Source of the DNA: Stereum hirsutum FP-91666 SS1
Lineage: Eukaryota > Basidiomycota > Agaricomycetes > Russulales > Stereaceae
DNA: 64,000 nt
Direction: 5' to 3'
Assembly: GCF_000264905.1 (NCBI RefSeq)
Contig: NW_006763135.1
Coordinates: 1,529,179-1,593,178, forward strand
Shown: positions 24,372 to 35,030 of the stretch, one piece after another
How positions within the stretch are numbered: position 1 is the first letter of the stretch
Layout: each line of letters begins with the position of its first letter
Notes under the pieces: generated by a model
Database searches by the model: none
Seen by the model: the letters and a program-made list of their open reading frames with translations, nothing else
What the model was told of the DNA's origin: nothing
Position numbers and translations under genes: made by a program

Positions 24372-27300
24372 AGTGTTTACAGCATGCTCGCAATACCCGT
24401 CACCGTCACCGTCGTGATGCGTGATTTCTTTTGTCCTCCATCTTTGTCTTTTTCTTCTCCTGTTGCAATCTTTTTTCTCCTTTCTTTCCAGGACGCTTTT
24501 CTGTTATCTCGTCGATAAACTTACCACTTCCCTGGCTCTCCGTTCGTCGGCTACGGTTGCTTGTTTCCCCCCTTCATGCTGAGTTTGGACTCGTCCGCGT
24601 TACTGAACGGGTTGGGCTGTTGAAATGTCATGGAACGCGGCATGGTATATTTCCGTATTCAGGAGTTCAATTCCCAGGCCGTCGTCTGCGCCGTTTTTGC
24701 CTCGTCGCCCGTTGCTTTCCGTCCGTCCGTCCCCTTGTTCGTCGTCGTCGTCCCGTTGCCTTGGCCTTCCCATCGCCGACTCCACCGAGGCGGGGTTCCA
24801 TCGAAGCAATTGTTATGTATATTTGTCGTCACACCCACCCCTCTCCTCTCTCCTCTCTTTGCTTTCGCTTTCCGGTTACCACTGCAATCCCAATCATACA
24901 ATCGTCTCGCCGTGTAATATGGATCTCATCGTCTGCTCAACTCGCTCGCTTTTTTGCCTTCTACCTGTATGGGATAGTATACCTTTTTCCTGTCTGTGTG
25001 TGTCCAAAAAGATTTACCCTGTCAATTGTACTACCCGTTGCCCTTGCAAACACCCCGTCTGCCCTGCCTGACTGCCCCTGTCCCCTGACCCGCGTCTCGT
25101 CTCGCTCGTTCATACCCGCTCGCCGCCGACCAATAACGACCCGTCGCCCCAGTTTTTCCGTTCAAGGCTCGCGATGGTTATGGCTATGCGCACAGATACG
25201 ATTGCACTTACTGCGATACGACACAGCTGGGCTACGCACCGACGTTCGGTCGTACGTGAACGCCGGTAAGTAAGCTGGCGAAACGGCCTATGATACATAG
25301 TAATGGTAATGGTAATGGAAATTTCGATGTGCCAGTGGCCATGCACATGCTCGTGCGTTCATATGTTCATGCTGCAGAGCTTCAAGCCTGTGATATTTAC
25401 ATACGTGGACTTGAGGCCAGACTCTCTCAATCCTCTGCGTGCGAGCGTGCGTCTTCGTTCCGTTCCCCGTTCCCTCGAATCGCCTCTGCTTAGCTAGAGG
25501 TAATTTGCATTCGAGATATCGACCCTGCATGCTTATGGAAAATGCAAATACGGGGACCTATGCGTATACCCTTAGTGCACGCGGTTTTTTGCGCTTGGAC
25601 CGTTGACCGTTGGGCTTTCAAATTATTCGTCGACCATCGCGTCGCGTGCCGATGGCGATGGGCGATGGGCGATGGTCGGAAGGTCGATTTTGACTCTTTT
25701 TGCAAACAGAAAAACGGAGATTTGGGTATTTGAAAAGAACGGGTGGTTAGTTGATTGGTTGGACGGTCGGTGGAGGGAGAGGACAACGACGGTGACGGTG
25801 ACGCATCATATCATCGAGACTAGCACAGACTGCTACTAGCACGGTTGTCCACGAGCAACGTTCACGTTCACGTCGACGACCGTCGACTGTAACTTTGCGA
25901 CAGCTTTTGCGTACCGCTTTAACCGCTAAGCAGCTCAGCAGCACCGCAACGGTCACATAGAGCCCATAGCATAGCATAGCACGAACACCAACGCATCGAC
26001 GGGCTCGGAAACACCATCCTGCCGGGGAGACAAACATCGCCTGAAACTCGAGACCCCTCCTTGCAATTGCAGACTTTTTTTTTCATGGATCACAAAACCG
26101 TGCTCTGGTCCGCCGTGTACGATATTATACCCGGAAATCGCCGGACCCACCTAAACGACTCGAAGCCCCCTCCCAATCCGGCAAAGAGTGGCTTGCAATT
26201 CCAGTTGATATGAAATGCAAAAAGTGGTTCCGTAATCCGTCTACGCACGCAGAGAGAGAGAGATATAACTTAAATTGCAAATTATGCTGGAACGTACGAT
26301 CGAAGCTTCTCTTTTTACTTCCTGGCCCGATGGGATCTTGACGCGCTCGCCTGTCCAGCGTCCAATTTCCAAATTAAAAAATCTCGCGCGCATGTAAATC
26401 GTACGTAAGAAGCTTGGGATGTGGATGAGGGGGAATGACAGCTGTCGGTTTTGCGTTTGCCGAGGATGTGCCGGTGTTTGAATGAGGGGGGACCCCGGGG
26501 AGTCGATGTGCAGTTGTTTCGTTTTTGGATACACAGTTTGAATCAATATCAAGCTCGCGCACGATTGAATGTGCTGTCGGTCCGCGAAGAGCGAACGGGA
26601 CTGTGATGTGATGGAGCTCAAGGTGGATGCACTTGCCTTTTGTTGACCGCGTACTTATGGAGGTGTTGGACGGGGTTCGGGAGGGAGGAGGGAGGATGGC
26701 GTCAGTGGATCGATAAGTTCACCATCAGTTTGAAGTCTCTGCGATACACTCAATATCACGGGAGGTCTGGAGCTCGCCGCTGCAAAGGGGATCACACACT
26801 TGCGCCCACCCCCATCCATCTGAAGACCCGACCACTACAGGTGTACTTACGCCACAAGTTACAGCAACTCACTGGGTAGCAGTGACTCCACCTCAATCGC
26901 CTATTTGCCTCAGACGATCCCAAGCCCATCTCGACATACGCATCTTCTCAATCTACATATGTTCTTCTGCCATCCATAAAGCCTCCTTTCCGAGATCAGA
27001 TCAGCCTCGCGCGATTGACTCTCGAAGCTCGAAGCACCCACCCAAGACTCTCGAAGTCCCGTCTAATCAACCAACATTATCGCATTTCAAAGCATGCTCA
27101 AGTAGGTCACCGTGGAGGACAGATGGCATGGCGTAGCGTGGCGTAGTTCGAAGGCTTCGTGTGCGCCATTTGGTATTCCGCACGTTGACTCGCACTTGAT
27201 CATGAGCAGACTAAACAATCGCACATGTCTGGATCATGCGTTCACCGATTGGACCGTATTGGATCCGGGACTGCGTTGCGACCCTGCTCGGTGTTACTCG

Positions 27301-29340
27301 CTGCGCTAGTACTGTCCTCGCCAGATAGGGGCTAGCAGACATCATCATACGGTTGGTCGGGTTGGGCCACCCTTTTGCAAAGCTTTAGCTCTGCATGAAG
27401 CGGATGAGCATGTGCGGCTCAATTGGTATTACTATATGTCCAACGGATTCATATGGCTCTACGACGTACGTAGCGAGTATCAGCGTGCGTCCTAAGGCTT
27501 GCGCCACACGCCACTGGCCTCCCTGCTGTCAGAAATTCGCATGCACGCATATGTACTTCACGACGCTCTTCACGGGTCACAAATCAGACTTCTGTGCGCT
27601 TTGAATTCGAACGGAATCCCCGCACGACGTGATGTATGATGCACGTCTAACGCTGCATGCTGCTACCTGAGCCGCCTTCCTGTGCATGACTGTCATTAGA
27701 CGCATATGGACGCTCCATAGCGCCGCAGTGGTGTCGACGACGATCTCCTTCGGCGGATATCACGCCCCCAGCGTCAGATGGTGCCACCCGACAGTCCCTC
27801 GAAGTGTCATGCCATTGCATAGCCTACAGGACAAGTTCTTTACTTACCACGTCAAAGGTATACGTAGGTATGCGTAGAGGTTTCGAATTCCCCGAATGGT
27901 ACAGTGATACAGTTGGCAGTGACGTATTTCAATTCCATGCTATATTCATGCGCTATGAAAGGATTTGTATTGAGCATTTGACAGGGGAAAGAAAGAGGAT
28001 AAGGTAGACTGTGGTCAGTGATCACGATGGTACACAGTAGTGCAACATCCCTATATCCGTTTCCCCGCTTTTCAGGCATAATGCATGCTAACTTTACCTG
28101 CTAACTACAGTAGTACGTGGCCAAAGTCGTCAAACCATCATCAACGGTTGTATAGGGGTGCATAGAGCTGGCCCTCATAAAATTTTACTCGCCGTAAGAG
28201 CTCACAAGACTTAGTCGGTGGTGTTATTGCTCACGTACGTTACGCCGCGCCAGCGCCACACCACTTTGCGACGACAAAAAAAGTGGGGTGCAGGTCGTAT
28301 CAGGATCCAATCATGGGTTCCACTTGAAAGCTAGCAAGTAGTAACAGCCAGCTGGCAGCCAAAGTCGAGGTACTGATGAAGGTTCTCGTTCAAACCTTCA
28401 AGTTGCTAGCATGCTCATGCTCACGATCATTGAACATTCGGGCAAAAGCCCAAACGTTTCAGCATCACGGTACGGTCCTACTACTCTGCGGTGGTCATTC
28501 ATTCACGAGACCCCCGACGACCTACTGAACCATGAATGAGGGATGAAACCGTACTTGCAACATTGATTCTTCATCATGACGCGGCCGCGACTCGGTCAAA
28601 TCAGTCGGGTTCGAAACAGATGGAGATGGTAAGTCGCGACGAAACTATTACCGGAACTCGATTGAGGAGAGCTATTAAGATAAGATACCCCAAGCAAAGA
28701 GAGTCCAAACAGATGACTAAAGTAAGGTTGGTTGAACGAGCGCGGTGAGCAGATGATCAAGTGAGCAGTGAAGGGGGTGAGAGAGCGAACGAAAAAGCGA
28801 TAAAGCACCGAGTTGGTGGCAAATGTGCGACACTAGTGACTGCAACGCATCATCCCACCTATCCCGCGGACCACAGCCAAAGTGCATCGGGAATGGACCG
28901 TTCGTTAATGAACTCCGTCCGTGCGTAACGCTAACGCTGGCGGAAGAATGGAACGGCGAGTGCGAGGATGAATTGGGAAGGGATGATAATGACGGTGCGA
29001 AAAGTCGCAGTGAGAAGGAAAGATCCAGAAGACGGACGGTCCATAAAAGGTGTACTAAGTATAAGCATAAACAAGAGGGCGGCTCATCATCATTAACAAA
29101 CGAATCCGAAAGTCCAAACGAATAGAAGGTCCATGCGGCGATAATCGCAACGCAGAAAAAAGGACGGGAGAGAGTAAATATACAATGCATGGAAGAGATT
29201 CGACTTCAAGACTTCATAACGCTATACCACATTTGCCAGCACGCACCCTCCTAGAACCGCATTCCGACCCCACGAACATCAACGCCCGACCAAAGACCTC
29301 GAAGGAGCAAACCAGAACAAATCGACGCCCACAATCACCC
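24372..29340. other. 5-kb region without recognisable genes
   Basis: From 24372 to about 25270 the plus strand is pyrimidine-rich, probably the HSF gene's 3' tail; the 280-codon frame at 24431-25273 is low complexity and I do not believe it. From 25300 to 28700 there are only short frames and small tandem words such as (TAATGG)3 near 25300 and (CATAG)n near 25965. From about 28700 to 29340 the minus strand is pyrimidine-rich, mirroring the other tails. This is probably the 3' region of the TVP38 gene on that strand. Confidence 0.45.
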
Positions 29341-31001
29341 TCAGGCGTCCCCTCGGTACTCTCCCACGCCATCCCCGAGAGAAGAAGAAGATCCTCCACG
29401 GAAAGGCGAACACTCCCGGGTGCCAACAAGGATCGTCGGGGTCCCCGGCCGGAGTGGGACTTCCGCCATCAACGAAGCTCCAGGCCGAGCACCGAGAGCT
29501 TCGTTCACATCGTCCCAAGAACCATTGCGTTCGGCCAAAGGCGAAAGGAAAGCGATAGCTTCTTCGTCAGTGTGCGTGGGCAGCACTTCGTCGTCTTCCA
29601 ATTCTTCGTCGACCGCTTTGCGAGCGACGTAGGACAGATAAATTAGGATCCCGACGCAGAGGACGATGCCACCGATAGTGGAGTAGTGTGCCAGCGCGCT
29701 TTCGTCTTCGGGTTCGACGAACTCGACCTCGCCTGAGCTGCCGTCTGGACGGGGTTTGACGTGGTGGTCGGCAAAGGAGTGGATGGAGGCACCGAGTGAT
29801 GTGTGGATGATAACCTTGAACAAAGAGATAGCCGTACATGAAATGTACGTCCGCAGAGTCAACCTGAAGAACAAAGGAGTAAGATCACGAGTAAGCTAAA
29901 CCATGTACCATACGCGTATACCAGGAATGACGTACGTCGGAGAAGCGCCCAAAAGGCAGTTCATGATGTTGTATGGATAGGGGGCAAGGCGGATTAAGAA
30001 AAGCAGCTTGGGTCGCTTCTCGATAGCGCGCACGACGCGCTTTACGGATGTGGCGCAAGAGAGCCAACTTGAGATTGTGTCTCGCAGAAGGTAGCGTGAA
30101 AGCAAGAACACAACGATGGCACCGGTTAGGGCAGCCCAGTAGGAGATAACGGCACCAGTCCAAGCGCCGTAGGTGTAACCCGAAAGGCCAATGAGTGTAG
30201 AATAGAGTGGTAGTGGAGCTGAAGAGACAGGAAATGTGTTCATGTCAGTCCTCCGGGGGGTTTTGCAAGTTAAGCTGTGAATACGTACGGAAACAAGTCA
30301 AGAAGATAAGGATGAATAAAACACAATAACCGAAGGATTCATCTTCCTTGAGCCATTTAGATAAGTCGTCCAGCCCTATGATACGTCGCCACATGTGCAT
30401 CAGCATCTGAAAGCGGTGACTGCAGACTCTGATGGCCAGCAGAAGAAATGTATATGGTTGGGATGTACGCACCTCGGAAGACCTCTTCCTTCCAGAAAGC
30501 AATAGCCAAAAGAAATCCGAGAGATGTGCAGAGATACAGGATTAGAGGAAGCCAGGGCCTGAGTAACGAGTGTAGGCGCAATCGACGTGCGTGCGGGTGA
30601 TTGCAATGAAGCGAGGGATGAGGCGAAGCGAACATGTTTGCCGAGTCTGGTGCTGAGAGACGCATTGCTGGTCTGCACGCAGGAGAATTGCGACGAGAAG
30701 ATGATGGACGAGATGAAGACGGTTGGGAGAATGTCTGAGAGGGACTAGCGGATGATAGAGAGTCGAGTCGATTTGATCGTGAGCCAGAAAACTGATCATG
30801 GTTTGTCTCTCCGAGTCTTTGCTTCTCGCTGCTGCTCTGCTCGAAGTGGACATAGCGGAAGGGCGATTGTGAGTGCTGGTGTGGCGCTGGAGATGTTGAG
30901 ACGGGACGCGCGGGTGCAGCTTGAGCAATGAGACGTGATGGACGACCTCTCGACGGTGGGAGATGTGGGGGAGCATCGGAATTATGTGTTGGAGGATTCA
31001 T
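29341..31001 (-). CDS. TVP38: TVP38/TMEM64-family (SNARE-associated) membrane protein
   Basis: A Golgi/late-secretory membrane protein of the SNARE-associated (VTT, DedA-like) superfamily. In yeast Tvp38 is found with Tlg2 vesicles. Four exons (31001-30473, 30375-30289, 30218-29936, 29863-29341) give 473 aa. After a disordered Ser/Pro-rich N-terminal region of about 145 aa comes the first helix (WLPLILYLCTSLGFLLAIA). The conserved core follows, with GLSGYTYGAWTGAVISYWAA, then the family signature LLFLIRLAPYPYNIMNCLLG, and a last helix near GGIVLCVGILIYLSYVARK. The C-terminal tail is acidic and cytosolic. Splicing intron 3 at the GTACGTCATT donor gives GASPTLTLRTYISC, as expected for the fold. 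An ATG at 31034 would add 11 residues. Confidence 0.9.
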
Positions 31002-31829
31002 GGCAAAGTGAGGAGGGAATGTATGAAATGGCAAACCGGAAGCCAGTCAAACGAATTAGGATGAGATAAGTGAGCGAAATGTCGGTGCAGCGACAGCGTA
31101 AGAAGTCGCTATCGAAAGAAAGGGCGGGGGATCGCTGTGGAGGGGGAGCTCGAGGGGGAGAAGGAGAAAGAGGAGGGAGAGGACGGGAGGTATAGAAGAG
31201 AAAGTAGAATTTGAGATAGTTGACGTGCCAGCACTCGCGAATTGGGAGCCGAAAAGGCACTCCGCATCGCAGCTGGCTATCTTTCCCACGCCTCCTCCAC
31301 GTTCCCCACAACTTATCTTGTCCTCCAGCTCGACGAGCCACCAACGTTCTCAATGTGAAGTCAGTCAGAGGAGGTCAATTCCGACAATCAGCTCTTGGTG
31401 CAACCAACTATTCTAGACACAGCACACAGGCTGAACCTCTTGTGCAGCGCTTGTCCAGGTTATCTGCCAGTTCGCCAACTCGCCCTTTACGTCATGACGT
31501 ATCTACCTTTAACGGCTCGGACCCGCAGCCTGAGTGGGGAAGCCCTTCAAATATTTTCCTGCGATTGGTGTGGCCCTCGAGAGGAACAGCAGATGAATGC
31601 ATTCCACAAAGTCTCGTGCCTAAAGTCATCAGGGGTACTAACGTACCAGCCATAATGCACGAGCTCTGACCCTCCAACGATATCAGCTTCGGAGGACCTG
31701 TAGCAAGGGGCATGAGATATGTCAAGGGACCCGCCACCGCCACCGATATGCTCGGAAACGGTCCGGCAGCGGACTGTCAATCGCGCCTAGACTTTGCCAC
31801 ATCCTGCAACTTGACAAGGAACATAGACC
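31002..31829. other. intergenic region between divergent genes
   Basis: This lies between the TVP38 gene (-) and a small gene (+). A minus-strand frame at 31743-31647 (MAVAGPLTYLMPLATG...) can be spliced once more to about 31510, giving a 45-residue peptide I do not recognise. It could be a short gene or chance. Otherwise nothing is seen. Confidence 0.35.
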
Positions 31830-32315
31830 ATGTTCAGCTCTCTTCCGCAGAGCCTCCGCTCCAGGCTAACATCTGCCACAATCACGTCGAGGAGGACTTT
31901 CAGAAATTCATCAACTCGATACAGCCAGCCACCACAACAGCATACTTCACATGCTCAGTTTTACTCTGACCTCCTCCCGGGTATGATTCCCGTCGCTCTG
32001 CTGGGTAGCGCAGTATACATGGTTCGTTCTCCTATTCTCTCGAACGCAGTCCTGTGATCAAACAAGAAAAAAACTACGGAAAAATAAAATTCAAAAATCA
32101 TATGGTTGCTCATGCATTTGCTTCCGCCGCAGGGCCTGCAACTTCTTCAGTCACGCCTGTCCCACGAAAAGTATCTCGACGAGGCGCTCGTGCGCATTGA
32201 CGAGCTCGAAGCCGAGCTTGCCACCCTGCGCACAGCCCGTAGTACTCCAGGAAGCATCGTCGCTGATCCTTCTCCGGCGCCAACATCGAACGGGTGGTTT
32301 GGGAGGTTTTGGTGA
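31830..32315 (+). CDS. small probable mitochondrial membrane protein with coiled coil
   Basis: Two exons (31830-32021 and 32133-32315; intron 111 nt) give 124 aa. The first 40 residues are Ser/Arg-rich without acidic residues (MFSSLPQSLRSRLTSATITS), which looks like a mitochondrial presequence. A hydrophobic span follows (LLPGMIPVALLGSAVYMGLQ), then a heptad-like helix (YLDEALVRIDELEAELATLR) and a Pro/Ser linker ending NGWFGRFW. The intron interrupts the membrane span. The layout suggests an inner-membrane assembly or organising factor, but I cannot assign a family. Confidence 0.65.
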
Positions 32316-32729
32316 AGAAGACTCATCAGGCAGGGTGGCGTGTCCGATTCACTTGAGTTGCCGGAGAGATTCTCATGTCTCCAGATGGGATGGCTTGGCT
32401 CGACGAAAGGACACGGTTGTTTCTCCGGACGGTAGTACACGACTCAAGCAACGCATGTTGATGTTTGTTCGCCGGCAGCACTTCGTGATGCTTTCTATAG
32501 TGTATTAGCCTCCCAATGGGGACTTTCAGGCCTTCTTTTCACTCGGCGGCGGAACGTGTTGTACACCGGGTATCCAGATTCGAAAGAAGAGCATAGGGTA
32601 AGTAAGACGAAATAACAGAATCCTAAGATGGAGAGATCAAGCGCCAATGGAGAATGGGGACAGGAACAGGAACGAGAAGAGGAAGAGTCTAAGGGGAAGA
32701 ACGCCGAGCAAGAAGTCAGATCTATCAAC
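32316..32729. other. gap between convergent genes
   Basis: This holds the 3' ends of the small mitochondrial gene (+) and the PEX11-family gene (-). No other feature is seen. Confidence 0.5.
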
Positions 32730-34184
32730 TCAGAAGCTCGACATCTTGGATTTGACAAGAACGTTATGGTGTCGATCATAGAGCTTCGCGGAGCTGTGAA
32801 TCCGGTGAGTCAGTCTACACGCGGGACATGGAAGTGTTCATAGCGAGAACCAACCTGAGTGCCGCCGATGCCAGACCGGTGATGGCCTTAACGGAGTCAC
32901 TGCCCCGCTTGATCTTGAACACATCGTATGCTGAGCGAATAGGTCATATGTCAGCACACAAGATTGAGGAAGGGAGATACAGGCAGCTTACAGACGAATA
33001 TGAGATCCATCAACAGCTTCCATCGCTGGACCTGCAGCCAGTAATCCTGCCGTCTAAGTAGCTGCAATTCCTGCTCGTCTATCTTGGAATTGCGAGGAGT
33101 CGATTTGGCCGTAGCGCCCGTGACAGATTCAGTATACGCCCTATTCTCCACTGAAACTCGGTAGTAAGTCGCACAGAGGAGATTGTAAACCAAGGAAAGA
33201 GGGCATACCTTCACGTTGCGAGTTGACGATCATGCCTCGTTCGACTTGGTTCTCCACGAGATTCACCAGGGTACTCGTAAACCAGCACCAGTTGGCGAAG
33301 TTGCCAGCTCGCTCGCCTGTGCGCTTCCCGATAAGACCAAGCTTGGACAAGGTCGCAGTATCATCAGCAAAGCCGTTCATCAGCTCCAGCAGAACAGGGG
33401 GTGGCGCATGTAGAAATGTGTGAAGCAGAGGCTTTCCACTTGGCTTCGACATCTGTCTGCCATCACGAGGAGATATTGGGGCTGACGTCTCGGCCAATAT
33501 TGAGGTCAGAGGAGTCAACCAGTTGAACATGATGAGGCATTTCCTGCAAAGCTCAGCTCAGCTCAGGACAGAATAAAAGACACTGACCACGAGCCTGAAG
33601 AGACAGACCTCGTCAGGGAGAGCCCGGCAGCAGTTGACTCCAGTCTCCTAACAGCCTCGGCCGCCCATGAAGAACCTGGAGCCTTCAAGGAAGAGCGTCG
33701 GGCCAAAGAATAATGGAAGACCAAGTACACGCGAATGGCGTACTGGATCAGTTTCTATTGTCGTCTCTTCATCAGTACTGAAGGATGATCTAGCACACAA
33801 AGTACCAATATATCTCACGAAGGCTTTGTCCCTGCCATTACTCGTCAAGACCATTTCCCGCCAGACATCCTCTCTCCGTACACGCTGCTTAGCCTTGGCC
33901 AAGGGAGAATTGTCTGAGTCATCAATCTCCTCTTCCAAGTCGACCGGTCTCTCTTCAAGTTCCTCCTTGCTCGTGAATACTTCAGAGTGGAATACCGTCG
34001 CATTTGGTGCCACAATAGAGGTTCGGGGTGTTCGTGGTGGGTGGGGAGACAATGGGTTTATTTGGAAGCCACCAGTGGACGATGACTCGAACGGCAGGTG
34101 GCTGTAGTATGGTCCATCCACCTCCGAAGAGGAAGACGATGGTGCACCTTGCGAGTATGACTGAGGAAATGAGACTGACGACAT
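32730..34184 (-). CDS. PEX11: PEX11-family peroxisome division protein
   Basis: A peroxisomal membrane-remodelling protein that drives elongation and division. Six exons (34184-33819, 33754-33609, 33543-33209, 33156-32992, 32930-32855, 32793-32730) splice in phase to 383 aa. The first about 110 residues are a low-complexity Ser/Pro leader. The PEX11 domain begins at VWREMVLTSNGRDKAFKLIQ, continuing YAIRVYLVFHYSLARRSSLK. Later blocks are LGLIGKRTGERAGNFANWCW, RRQDYWLQVQRWKLLMDLIF, and the C-terminal part IKRGSDSVKAITGLASA with SAKLYDRHH. The extended N terminus and the GxxGKRxGxRAGNxANWCW block fit the fungal PEX11C-like subgroup. It is head to head with the Tctex-1-like gene, with 189 bp between start codons. 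Confidence 0.9.
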
Positions 34185-34373
34185 GGTGAACGTTATGTAT
34201 GTACGCCGCCTGCAAGTTGTGGACAGGATCAAGCACGGACGAGAAGCGACGGTGGGTGGCGCTCACGTGGCTAGCGCGTCTTGAACAAACAAGATGCCAA
34301 ACGAGTGCGGTGGCGACGACAACCGCGATGGCAGTCAACTCTCTCCTATTCCTCTTCACCACCACTTACTACA

Positions 34374-35030
34374 ATGTCTAGCGGACTCCTTGCTGGAATG
34401 CGTTCACCCACTACCCCTCGCTCTGAATCGGCCCCTTCTCCACGGCCGAAGTTTGATTCAGAGCTGCTGAAGACTTATGTCAAGACATTGCTCTCCATGA
34501 CTTTGCAGGGCGCGACCTGGCCAGAACCTCGAGAACGGGACAAGGTTCGGGCGTGGATGAAAGAGATAGGTGAGCGTGTTAAGGAGAGGATGATTGGTGC
34601 GTCTCTTTTTCATGTCCGTTGACTTCGTGTTCATGAATCGGCCTTTTTTCTTGCAGAGATCGAGCCTCGGGGCTTGTAAGTTTCTCGTTGAGTCTAGCTT
34701 GGATTTGTGTGGTGTCTGATTCACATCGATCTTCATCCATCCAGCAAGTATATCGTGCTAACACAAATCAACGAGAACTTGGGACAAGGTGGACGGTACG
34801 TTAATATTCACATGATACCATTACCCCTGTCTGATCATCCTGCTTGATCCACAGTGCGGACATGATATGCCATTGGGAAGATTCAGATACTGTTGTACAA
34901 GAGGTCCTCGTGAACGTACGTACATCCCCTTTTTGATCTTGCAATCTCAGTTCATCCGAGCTATCTGGTCTTTTTTTTTCAGGATTCCCTCATATGTATC
35001 TGCATTGCTTTCGCCGTCCGGACTGTGTAA
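34374..35030 (+). CDS. TDA2: Tctex-1-type dynein light chain family protein (TDA2-like)
   Basis: A small Tctex-1-fold protein. Yeast Tda2 acts in actin-cap regulation at endocytic sites, while animal relatives are dynein light chains. Five exons (34374-34596, 34657-34675, 34745-34795, 34855-34915, 34983-35030) give 133 aa. After a Ser/Pro leader the fold is complete: FDSELLKTYVKTLLSMTL, VRAWMKEIGERVKERMIEI, PRGFKYIVLTQINENLGQGG, HWEDSDTVVQEVLVN and the last strand ICICIAFAVRTV. The second exon is only 19 nt. The last acceptor follows a run of ten T. Confidence 0.9.

Noticed and set aside
24431..25273. 280-codon plus-strand frame
   Set aside because: Low-complexity product of the pyrimidine-rich tail (Phe/Ser/Leu/Pro/Arg), with no motif and no splice context.
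28717..29190. 157-codon minus-strand frame
   Set aside because: Pyrimidine-rich Ser/Leu/His composition downstream of TVP38; reads as an untranslated tail.
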